From assembly GCF_004217175.1 (NCBI RefSeq), contig NZ_SHKI01000006.1, positions 62,001 through 126,000 of the forward strand: a stretch of 64,000 bases of DNA. Reading direction: 5' to 3'. Numbering within the stretch: position 1 is the stretch's first letter; the number at the start of each line of letters is the position of its first letter. The DNA is from Leucobacter luti. Lineage in GTDB: Bacteria; Actinomycetota; Actinomycetes; Actinomycetales; Microbacteriaceae. Below the pieces are notes generated by a model. That model did not search any database. It worked only from the letters and a program-made list of their open reading frames with translations, and had not been told where the DNA came from. Below, in pieces: positions 20,601-27,107 of the stretch. The position numbers and the translations under genes are program-made.

Positions 20601-21324
20601 CACCGGGGTGACGAGTTTCGAGGTGGGCAGCGGCACGGCGCCGTCGGGGTTCACGGGGGTGCTGGGTGTCGGCGAGAGCGTCGAGTTCTCCGGTGAAGCG
20701 CCCGCACCGGCGGGGGCCTGGGCGGCTACGGGCAGCGCGGTCGGACTCGATGCAGCGGGTCTTGCCGTGGAGGCGCACCACGAGTGGCACGGGTTCGGGG
20801 TCGCCGCCCAGCTGCAGCTCGTGCAGCTGGGGGCGGGAGTGGCCGCCCCGAGTGAGGCAGAGGCGGTACCGGTGGCGGCGGGGAGCGAGGTCTCGTTCCG
20901 ATACGTCCTGCACAACTCCGGCAATACGACGGTCGCACTGGACGAAATAGCGGACACCGTGCCGGGAGAGATTCAGGCGCCGGACGACTACTCCGGCGTG
21001 GTCGAGCCCGGCGCAACCGTCGAATTCACGGCGGTCGGCCCGGTCGCGCTCGGATCGTATGTCGCCGAGGTGAGCGCCAGCGGCGTCGAGACCCGACTCC
21101 GCAGCCCGGTCGCTGCGAGTGCCTCGTGGCACGGCATCGGGGTGGCGGTGCCCGGTCCCACACCACCGGGGCCGACGACGAACGAGGGAACTGGGGTGCC
21201 GCTCGCCGCGACGGGCGGCGAGGCCGCGCAGGCGCTCTGGGGTGGGGCGGGCGCGCTGCTCGCGCTCGTGGGCGGAGCGCTGCTTGCCTCGCGGCTGCCA
21301 CGCCGCACTCCCGGAGCCGAGTGA
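17626..21324 (+). CDS. LAxTG-anchored surface protein with beta-propeller, FN3 and five stalk repeats
   Basis: A 1232-residue exported protein. GTG at 17626 is chosen because AAGGGAG lies five bases upstream and it begins a signal peptide (RRALKRLLAGGAIAGLVLSS, Ala-rich cleavage region). Residues about 85-490 contain NHL/SMP-like propeller strands (GVRGIAATDSGG, NLVATSSTPELLKEY, GIGFDARGLLYA). About 495-590 is a fibronectin III module. Then come five repeats of roughly 100 residues, each with a VTNxG/NxG...PGxxVxF pattern and ending WFGFG, WFGEG, WHGFG, WHGFG and WHGIG; they resemble DUF11/DUF7507 stalks. The end has LAATGG, a membrane helix and RLPRR, the sorting signal type used by class E sortases. 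Ligand unknown. Confidence 0.87.
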   Translation: MRLHVSSWRQRRALKRLLAGGAIAGLVLSSATMSSGGAHALEVPRAVAVSAAPAPGEQQPRAVAGAADPGATATPAGVTSVPVTAGKARGSGLWGYAGDVQTRTSGSVFSYGLSLSPADGALWVTDSAKIIWTSNSLACSLAGGKVVGSFCYVGQSRVLKYGLTTEPDWALGEYRGNGGYGSPATRANAGVGANYTPRADALVLDGTTLPGGRLNGVRGIAATDSGGAWAIDADFAEGALGGQGLAARVLTGDGSEGPSFGKTTWPSGSSWTNRHHPEAFDYPVGIARLGSGNLVATSSTPELLKEYREDGSFVRNILLTQPAGSAGAGDKGYRSPYAVAADPSTPENDVLVGYTDPGADNPSFIERVNLDVCTTEEATTPVGSFRDRCEVLDRIGVGTLGIGSGPGVNTSDAVTFAIQVDPSSGDIYVGQRQGAVRVFATDGSPLGGFPGYGVGTQNGMLQNVRGIGFDARGLLYATTSEGASATRVQIFGRTPDAVTGLAARYSDASMTEVELSWDAPSVAEAAGQLPTRDFVIEMSTDGGAQWNLIDRPLSLDTTAAITGLNPETVPVFRVAAWNEAGNGDAARVRPELPPSTLVIEQLGNGLQAADPAEPARFPAKTDVEFRYVVTNEGPAPVTGIEVSDSVLGEITEVVAPEGFVGDLAPGEAVTLVASGGALPAGAYEAETIATGTSQGEPVSARTQWFGFGAVLAATVAKTGNGLLAPTEENPARVSADSEVAFAYRVTNTGNVAVGITGVADSELGAVDTVVSPEQFSGRLEPGATAVYTAAGTVGAGSYRNDVTVTYAEADPGSSGAPDAEELTATASWFGEGIASDLSLRTTGNGVAAPLAEEPVWLRVDAEVAFAHLITNGGTADLTIDAVTDSVLGELALPADFGGVLEPGGSVVVSATAAQLEGARVTEVTVTAHDELDRALEASDRWHGFGVAGGISLEMTGDGVVAERAESPRDVVASATTSFGYTVTNDSNAPVTLTGVTSFEVGSGTAPSGFTGVLGVGESVEFSGEAPAPAGAWAATGSAVGLDAAGLAVEAHHEWHGFGVAAQLQLVQLGAGVAAPSEAEAVPVAAGSEVSFRYVLHNSGNTTVALDEIADTVPGEIQAPDDYSGVVEPGATVEFTAVGPVALGSYVAEVSASGVETRLRSPVAASASWHGIGVAVPGPTPPGPTTNEGTGVPLAATGGEAAQALWGGAGALLALVGGALLASRLPRRTPGAE

Positions 21325-21330
21325 CGCGAT

Positions 21331-21368
21331 GGCCCGCCCGGTCCGGAGGTATCCGGACCGGGCGGGCC
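21331..21368 (+). terminator. hairpin terminator after the surface protein
   Basis: Perfect 17-bp inverted repeat GGCCCGCCCGGTCCGGA with loop GGTA. No T-run follows. Confidence 0.75.
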
Positions 21369-21455
21369 GCTTCCGCGCGCGAAATCGCCGTGGTGCTTTC
21401 TGGTCGCGTGTGCCAATCTGGTGTCCGAAACACTTTCATCGGAGGGGGACACCAC

Positions 21456-21635
21456 ATGGCTGCTCGATTCGAGATCTACACGGACAAGGCCGGCGAGAGC
21501 CGGTTCCGCTTGAAAGCCGCGAATGGCGAGGTGATTGCGGTGTCCGAGGGGTACTCCTCGCGCTCCGCGGCAAAGAACGGCATCGCCTCCGTGCAGAAGA
21601 ACGCGCCGATCGCGGAGATCGTCGAACTCGACTAG
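21456..21635 (+). CDS. DUF1508 (YegP-like) small protein
   Basis: A 59-residue protein with a single DUF1508 unit: FEIYTDKAGESRFRLKAANG, then SEGYSSRSAAKNGIASVQKN. Many YegP proteins have two such units; one-unit forms are common in actinobacteria. Function is unknown. The ATG at 21456 is preceded by GGAGGGGG at the right distance; longer readings would include the terminator hairpin. It lies just upstream of an oxidoreductase but has no obvious functional link to it. Confidence 0.92.
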   Translation: MAARFEIYTDKAGESRFRLKAANGEVIAVSEGYSSRSAAKNGIASVQKNAPIAEIVELD

Positions 21636-21660
21636 CGTTCGGGGGCGGCGGCGTGTGCCA

Positions 21661-21666
21661 TAGACT
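21661..21666 (+). promoter_or_regulatory. -10 box of a leaderless promoter
   Basis: TAGACT, six bases before the ATG at 21673 of the oxidoreductase gene. Confidence 0.5.
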
Positions 21667-21672
21667 CGGGCG

Positions 21673-23142
21673 ATGACTCACGACGGGCGCGCCGCGATCG
21701 TCGGCGCGGGGCCGAACGGCCTCGCCGCCGCGGTCACCCTGGCCCGGGCGGGAGTGCCCGTCACGGTGTTTGAGGCCGCCGAGACGATCGGCGGGGGTAC
21801 GCGCACCACTGAGCTGGTGCAGCCCGGCGTGCTGCACGACGTGTGCTCTGCGATCCACCCGATGGCGCTCGCCACCGAGTTCTTCCGTCGGTTCGAGCTT
21901 TCGCGCCGCGTCGAGTTTGTGGTGCCCGAGGCGTCGTATGCGCAGCCGCTCGACAGCGGGGGCGGCCCTGGCGGTCGCGCCGCCATCGCCTACCGGGACC
22001 TCGCCCGCACGGCCGCCGAGCTTGGCAGGGACGGCGCCGCCTACCGCCGCCTCTACGCCCCCGTGCTGCGCCGCCTCGACGGCGTCCTCGATTTCGCGCT
22101 CGGCGGGAGCATGACCCGTCTGCCCCGCGATCCCCTCGCCGCGCTCGTGACCGCCCTGCGAACCGTGGAGCAGGGGACGCCGCTCTGGGGGGTGCGATTC
22201 CGGGACGAGGCCGCTCCGGCTCTCCTGGCCGGGGTCGCAGCACACAGTATCGGAGCGCTCCCGAGTCTTGCGCCCGCCGCGGTCGGCATCGTGCTTGGTG
22301 CGCTCGGCCACGCGGGCGGTTGGCCGGTCCCGGTGGGCGGGTCCCGCGCGATTACCGACGCCCTCGCGGCGGATCTCCTCGCCCACGGTGGTCGCATCGA
22401 GACGAACCACCCGATCTCTCGGATCGGCGAGCTCGACGGTTTTCGGACGAAGCTGTTCGACACCTCCACCCGGGGCCTGCTCGGGATCGCCGGCGACGCA
22501 CTCCCCGCGCGGTACCGCCGGGCGCTGGCGCGGTTTTCATTTGGCGATGCGGCCACGAAGGTGGACTTCGTGCTCGACGGCCCGATCCCGTGGCGGGATC
22601 CGCGGGTGGGCGCAGCGCCGACCGTCCACCTGGGCGGCACCCGCGCGGAGATCGCGGCCGCGGAGCGCGAGGTGGCGCGGGGCCGGCACCCGGAGCGCCC
22701 GTTCGTGCTGCTGGCGCAGCCGACCGAGTTTGACCCGGCACGAAACCCCGCCGGGGTGAACGCGGTGTGGAGCTACACGCACGTGCCGAGCGGCTCCGAC
22801 GTCGACGTTGCAGCCCGAGTGATCGCGCAGATCGAGCGGTTTGCGCCCGGGTTCCGGGACCGAATCGTGGCGCACTCGGTCACGACGGCGGCGGCGCTCA
22901 GCCAGTACAACCGAAACTACGTGGGCGGCGACTTTAGCGCGGGGGCAATCACGATGCGGCAGCTCCTCGCCCGCCCGGTGGTCGGTGCGGAGCCGTGGCG
23001 CACCCCGGTCCCGGGCGTGTACCTCGCCTCGTCGGCCACCCCGCCGGGGCCCGGCGTGCACGGCCTCGCCGGGTGGTACGCGGCGCGCTCGGCGCTGCGC
23101 CACGAATACGGTCTCGATGTCCCGGAGCTCGGCCTGGAGTGA
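21673..23142 (+). CDS. phytoene desaturase-like FAD-dependent oxidoreductase
   Basis: A 489-residue flavoprotein of the NAD(P)/FAD-dependent amine oxidase / phytoene dehydrogenase group. The dinucleotide fold is at the N terminus (AAIVGAGPNGLAAAVTLARAG followed by an acidic VFEAAE), and the C terminus has GVYLASSATPPGPGVHGLAGWYAA, the usual FAD-binding end. No carotenoid genes (crtB, crtE) are adjacent, so a role in carotenoid synthesis is not supported by context. It is more like the COG1233 proteins of unknown substrate. TAGACT-N6-ATG suggests a leaderless message. Confidence 0.85.
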   Translation: MTHDGRAAIVGAGPNGLAAAVTLARAGVPVTVFEAAETIGGGTRTTELVQPGVLHDVCSAIHPMALATEFFRRFELSRRVEFVVPEASYAQPLDSGGGPGGRAAIAYRDLARTAAELGRDGAAYRRLYAPVLRRLDGVLDFALGGSMTRLPRDPLAALVTALRTVEQGTPLWGVRFRDEAAPALLAGVAAHSIGALPSLAPAAVGIVLGALGHAGGWPVPVGGSRAITDALAADLLAHGGRIETNHPISRIGELDGFRTKLFDTSTRGLLGIAGDALPARYRRALARFSFGDAATKVDFVLDGPIPWRDPRVGAAPTVHLGGTRAEIAAAEREVARGRHPERPFVLLAQPTEFDPARNPAGVNAVWSYTHVPSGSDVDVAARVIAQIERFAPGFRDRIVAHSVTTAAALSQYNRNYVGGDFSAGAITMRQLLARPVVGAEPWRTPVPGVYLASSATPPGPGVHGLAGWYAARSALRHEYGLDVPELGLE

Positions 23143-23221
23143 CCGCGCCAGGCCGCGTCGGCGGCGCACCGCGGCGTGCCGAGCGCGCCGCACCCACCCC
23201 GCCCGGCCTCCCCGGGGAGGC

Positions 23222-23590
23222 TCACTCCGCTCGGCTCGTGCGCAGGAGCTCGCGGTTGAGGCGTTCCGAGGTGCGTGCGCGGGTGATGCTGCCGCGCGAC
23301 AGCTGAGGCGCGACCGCGAGCGCGAGCGCAACGAGGGCGCCGAGCTCCCACGAGGACGCCGTGGCGACCACCGCGGCGAACACGATCGTGCCGCCGAGGT
23401 ACCACCAACTTCGGTAGAGCCTGCGCCCGAGGCTCGCCTGCCAGCGGATCGCGTACGCGACGGCCAGTGGCGCGAGGCGGGGGAGCGCGACCGCGCGGCC
23501 GTGAGCCACTGCCGCTGCGATCTCATACTGATCCGCGAGGGGGAGCGCCCCGAGCTGCTCGTCGAGCAGGTCAGTGCTGTCGAGGGTCAT
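23222..23590 (-). CDS. small membrane protein of unknown function
   Basis: A 122-residue protein. The soluble first 55 residues (TLDSTDLLDEQLGALPLADQ) are followed by two hydrophobic segments around 60-105 (YLGGTIVFAAVVATASSWEL and GALVALALAVAP) and a basic C-terminal tail ending LNRELLRTSRAE. I do not recognise a family. The start MTLDST is favoured over an upstream in-frame methionine because it lies next to GGACACCGC and gives a compact product. A good promoter, TTGACA-N17-GACACT, lies upstream. It is convergent with the oxidoreductase gene. Confidence 0.65.
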   Translation of the reverse strand: MTLDSTDLLDEQLGALPLADQYEIAAAVAHGRAVALPRLAPLAVAYAIRWQASLGRRLYRSWWYLGGTIVFAAVVATASSWELGALVALALAVAPQLSRGSITRARTSERLNRELLRTSRAE

Positions 23591-23667
23591 GCGGTGTCCT
23601 TTGCCGAGACAGCCCATCCCCGCGACCACCGCGTGGTGCCTCGGCGCCAGCCGGTGCCCGCGCCTCT

Positions 23668-23696
23668 AGTGTCGGCCGCACGTCGCGGCATGTCAA
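23668..23696 (-). promoter_or_regulatory. promoter of the small membrane protein gene
   Basis: On the minus strand, TTGACA (23691-23696) and GACACT (23668-23673) are separated by 17 bases, about 80 bases before the gene start at 23590. An unusually AT-rich block with the palindrome TTGCGCAA lies just upstream at 23710-23730 and could bind a regulator. Confidence 0.5.
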
Positions 23697-23736
23697 CAGG
23701 AACGACATTAATTGCGTTATTGCGCAAATGACAGTA

Positions 23737-24278
23737 TGCTGGTGGAGCGGTGCTTCGTGCCACGGAGTGCTCGCGCGAGCGTGCAGGGGGTGACCAGGTG
23801 CAGGATCAACCAGGCCGATCACTCGAACCGCGTGGTGCCACCGCGCTGGGGCGCTCAGCCCCGGAGCGCTCTCACGCGGTGCCCCGCTAGTCAGCCCGTC
23901 CGCGGGTGGCGCTCGCGTGGAGCGCGGGCCCGGAGCCGGAGCTTGTGGTGGCGCCCGCCCGCGGCGCCGCGGATCGCTCGGAGCTACGGTGGCGCCGTGC
24001 GGTGACGCAGCGCGGCGATGCCGTGCGGCACGTTCATCGGGCCCGGCCGGGCCGCGGAGGCGCGCCGCCGGTCCCGATCCCGCCGCGGGCGCGTCGCGCA
24101 CCGGCGGGAGTGCCCCGCCCGGGGCTCCCGGCCGGGGGCTCCTGGCCCGAGGCGCCGAGCTGCCGAACCGCCGAGCACGCGTGGGGCACGCTCCCCGCGA
24201 GCGCACCCCGCTCACCGATCCCGCTCGCCAGCGCGAGACCGGGACCGGCACCCGCCCCAACCCTGAAACGAGGAACCC
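23737..24278. other. long leader/intergenic region before mgtC
   Basis: About 540 bases without a convincing gene. It holds a nested inverted-repeat structure at 23827-23880 (listed separately) and is otherwise GC-rich. Short reading frames here have no ribosome sites and arginine/proline-rich products typical of chance frames. Confidence 0.5.
23827..23880 (+). ncRNA. candidate structured RNA upstream of mgtC
   Basis: Outer arms ACCGCGTG (23827-23834) and CACGCGGT (23873-23880) pair perfectly and enclose a small GGTG-C-CACC hairpin and a long hairpin GCGCT-GGGGC-GCTCA-GCCCC-GG-AGCGC (23843-23869). This would be a three-way junction. mgtC genes in other bacteria often have Mg-sensing leaders, but I do not recognise the M-box consensus here. 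The strand is assumed from mgtC. Confidence 0.3.
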
Positions 24279-24989
24279 GTGGAGACAGTCGACCTTGCCC
24301 TCCGGATCGTGGCCGGCCTGGCCCTCGGCGCCGCCATCGGCTTCGAGCGGCAGGTGCGATCCCGCACGGCCGGCCTGCGCACGAACGCGCTGGTGAGCCT
24401 TGGTTCCGCCCTGTTCGTCATCATGGGGGCCTTTAGTTTCGAGGGGCCGGGAGCCGATCCGACGCGCGTTGCCGCGCAGGTCGTCTCCGGAATCGGCTTC
24501 CTCGGCGCCGGGGTGATCATGCGGCAGGGGGCGTCGATCTCGGGGCTGAATACCGCGGCGACGCTCTGGGCCTCGGCGGCGGTCGGGGCGCTGGCCGGCG
24601 GCGGCATGTTCATCGTCGCGATCGGGGGTACCGTGGCGATCGTCTCCTCGAACATCGTGTTGCGCCCCCTGGGGCGGCTGCTCGACCGGCGGGGCAGGGG
24701 CGTCACCCGAGAGCCGGTGACGACCGAGTACGTGTTCGTGGTGCGGTCGGTGGCGGAGGCGGAGGTGCCGACCCGCTCGCGCGTGGTCACGGCGCTCCAG
24801 CGGCCCGAGTTCACGATTCACTCGCTCGAGGCGAACGATCTTGAGTCCGGTGAGGTTGAGCTGACCGCTCGGCTCACTGCCTCGGAGCGGAGTGACGCGG
24901 CGTTTGAAGCGGCGATCGCAGACGTGGTTCCGATCCCGGAGGTCACCTCGGTGCGGTGGCGGGCGCGAGAGTTTGAGGGCGAGGACTGA
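24279..24989 (+). CDS. MgtC/SapB family membrane protein
   Basis: A 236-residue protein. Residues 1-135 hold four to five membrane helices with the MgtC signature GAAIGFERQVRSRTAGLRTNALVSLGSALF near residue 18 and VSGIGFLGAGVIMRQG near 68. The C-terminal 90 residues form a soluble ACT-like regulatory domain. MgtC proteins help cells survive low magnesium and some act on the F-type ATPase; the role here is not known. GTG at 24279 is the start, preceded by ACGAGGAAC. No Mg transporter lies next to it. Confidence 0.9.
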   Translation: METVDLALRIVAGLALGAAIGFERQVRSRTAGLRTNALVSLGSALFVIMGAFSFEGPGADPTRVAAQVVSGIGFLGAGVIMRQGASISGLNTAATLWASAAVGALAGGGMFIVAIGGTVAIVSSNIVLRPLGRLLDRRGRGVTREPVTTEYVFVVRSVAEAEVPTRSRVVTALQRPEFTIHSLEANDLESGEVELTARLTASERSDAAFEAAIADVVPIPEVTSVRWRAREFEGED

Positions 24990-25047
24990 CAGAGGGATTC
25001 GGTCACCCGCACGCCGCGCGGAGCAGCCCGAGCCCGGGCAGGGCCGG

Positions 25048-25668
25048 CTAGGCCGGATCGCGCCAGTACGTGCTCGCGCGCGCGCCGGACGGCACCTCCA
25101 CCGCCCCGACTCGGCGGTACCCGAGCCGCTCGTAGCGCGCGTCGTTGACCGGGTTTGAGGACTCGAGGTAGCTCGCGATCCCGGTCTCGTCGAACCGCGT
25201 CAGGGTGTGGCGGAGCAGCCCCATGCCAGCTCCGCGTCCGCGCCACTCGGGCGCCACGGCGAGCAGCGTGAGGTACGCGTGCGGTTCGGACGGGCGGGCC
25301 TCCCCAAAGCGGCGTCCCACCTCGTCGATAGCGGCCGCGCCGTCGGCGCCGAGGAGGTGCTGCGTGAGCGCGGCGTGCGGCTCGAGCGACGCCTCCCGGA
25401 TCTCATCAGCGCCGGGCGGAAACCAGATCGCCGCCGCGGCGATGTCTCCGTCTGGGCCCACGGCGACGGCGCTATCTGGATACTGGAGAGCCTCGTTCAC
25501 CATGAAGCTCCAGAACGTGCGCGCCTGGTGCTCCCGCTCCGCGGGGTCCGACGCGGGGAACATTGGCTGCCACACCGGGTCCTCCCAGAACGCGGCGGTG
25601 AGCACGTGGGCGATGGCCTCCCGGTCGGCTGGGACTGCCTGGCGGGGCGTGGGCGCTGCGGGAATCAC
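25048..25668 (-). CDS. GNAT family N-acetyltransferase
   Basis: A 206-residue acetyltransferase. The acetyl-CoA binding motif appears as LLAVAPEWRGRGAGMGLLRH near residue 130, followed by ARYERLGYRRVG near 178, the usual GNAT order. The GTG start (VIPAAPTPRQ) is chosen because GGAGG lies eight bases upstream; a longer frame reaches 25794 with no signal. The substrate is unknown. It is convergent with mgtC. Confidence 0.85.
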   Translation of the reverse strand: MIPAAPTPRQAVPADREAIAHVLTAAFWEDPVWQPMFPASDPAEREHQARTFWSFMVNEALQYPDSAVAVGPDGDIAAAAIWFPPGADEIREASLEPHAALTQHLLGADGAAAIDEVGRRFGEARPSEPHAYLTLLAVAPEWRGRGAGMGLLRHTLTRFDETGIASYLESSNPVNDARYERLGYRRVGAVEVPSGARASTYWRDPA

Positions 25669-26213
25669 TGGATGGGCCTCCGTGGTGCGACGGACCCGCC
25701 GAGCTTGAGTGCGCGCGCGGGCTTCACTCTGGATGTTACTCCGGTGGCCGCGGCCCCGCGCGCTCCGCGGTGTGGTCGCGCACCAGACCAACACAGGGGT
25801 GGTGGGGCGGGACAGAAGGTATGGGGGTACCTCCTGCCCCGGGACTCACCCTGGTGGATGGTGAATCGAGCACACGACCGGGGGGGAGGGGGGAAACGGC
25901 CGCACCCGCCGCGAAATCACACCGGGGCGGGTCGTTGGTGCTGGGTTTAAGTTTCGCGGGTGGCGCGAGTGCGGCTGCCGCGTCCCGGGCGAAGTGAGTG
26001 GCCGGGGCCGCGAATTTGAGCCCAGCGCGCTGCGCTGTCAGGCTGATTGGGGCCCTACTCAAGGCAGAGGTTCCCGTTTTTCAGAGGCGCCTGAGTCCCG
26101 AGTCGTCGCAATTGCCTCGCCAAACATGAGTGCAAGCCGCAGTATTTGAGCGCTACGGGCCGCCCCTGAGTGGTTGCTTCCACGAGTCTGCGTCGCGCGG
26201 AGCCACCCGGCCC
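25669..26213. other. 545-base region without recognised gene
   Basis: I see no supported gene. The stretch includes a G-rich run near 25880-25897 (seven and six consecutive G) and a locally AT-richer segment at 26070-26160. It separates the GNAT promoter from the end of the PAP2 gene and might be a decayed gene remnant, but no product is recognisable. Confidence 0.5.
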
Positions 26214-27107
26214 TCACTCGTGCCGCGGGGGAGCTGGCCGCACGCCGATCCGGTGCCAGGTGCCCCAGTAGGCGAGCGCCGCGCCCAACGACCCGGCGAG
26301 CGCGAGGGCGTGGGCGGAGAGGTAGACGTCCCACTCGATCACGGGATCCGTGAGTGTGTAGCGGAGCGCGGCCGTGGCGAGCAGTGCGCCGAGCGCACAC
26401 GAGACCGCGCACAGGACGGCAAAGACCACCACTACCGCGGTTCGTGCCCGCGGCGGCCGCGCGATGATCTCGAGGCGGCGCATGCGGAGCAGGATCAGGG
26501 CCGCGACCGCGCCGAGGGCGAGCGCCACGAGGTCGGCGCCGATGGTGTCCGAGAGCCGATGCCACTTCGCGGTGACCGTGTACGCGCCGATTCCCACCGC
26601 CCACCCGCTCGTGAACAGCATCGCGATCCCACGCCAGCGGTACGGGACGACGAGGAAGACCGCGACGAGCACGGTCATCGCGATTGTGGTGTGCCCCGAG
26701 GGGAACGAATTCTCGGTGAAGTCTCCCGTAACCGGGACCAGCTCGGGCCGCGGGAGCACCCACCGCTTGAGCGACTGCGTCACGAGCTGTCCCGCGGCGA
26801 TCACCCCGACCGCGATCGCCGCGAGCGCCGGCTGGCGCCGAAGCAGCCCGATCGCTCCCACACCGACCGTTGCCACCGCGAGGCTGATGAGCGTGATGCG
26901 CCCGAGCGCGTCGCTCGCGAGCGCGAACTCGCCAGCGCTGACCTGGTCGGCGCCCCGCAGCGCGGCGTTTTCAAACGCCTGGCCCGCGGGGGTGAGGACC
27001 GCGGCGACATAGACCGCACCGAAGAGCGCGACGGCGCACGCCAGCGTGACCCACCAGCGTCGGGCGCTGGGCGCGCCAAGCGAGCGTGTGTCGCGCTCCC
27101 GGCTCAT
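26214..27107 (-). CDS. PAP2 superfamily membrane phosphatase-like protein
   Basis: A 297-residue integral membrane protein with six or more helices. PAP2 motif 1 is K114RWVLPRP, motif 2 is F135PSGH139 and motif 3 contains His183 and Asp187 (KWHRLSD). The arginine normally six residues before this histidine is replaced by threonine (position 177), so activity may be altered. Such proteins dephosphorylate lipid carriers or phosphatidate. Its ATG overlaps the stop of the LuxR gene (ATGA), so regulator and membrane protein are made together, an uncommon pairing. Confidence 0.85.
   Translation of the reverse strand: MSRERDTRSLGAPSARRWWVTLACAVALFGAVYVAAVLTPAGQAFENAALRGADQVSAGEFALASDALGRITLISLAVATVGVGAIGLLRRQPALAAIAVGVIAAGQLVTQSLKRWVLPRPELVPVTGDFTENSFPSGHTTIAMTVLVAVFLVVPYRWRGIAMLFTSGWAVGIGAYTVTAKWHRLSDTIGADLVALALGAVAALILLRMRRLEIIARPPRARTAVVVVFAVLCAVSCALGALLATAALRYTLTDPVIEWDVYLSAHALALAGSLGAALAYWGTWHRIGVRPAPPRHE

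Noticed and set aside
21673..23142. Naming the oxidoreductase crtI
   Set aside because: No other carotenoid genes are near, and the COG1233 family has many non-carotenoid members.
23798..23830. Minus-strand CTGGTTGATCCTGC, identical to the start of eukaryotic 18S rRNA
   Set aside because: Chance match of 14 bases; nothing around it resembles rRNA.
23830..23862. GTGGTGCCACCGCG resembling the T-box TGGNACCGCG motif
   Set aside because: The match is inexact, no specifier stem is seen, and the downstream gene (mgtC) is not an aminoacyl-tRNA or amino-acid gene.
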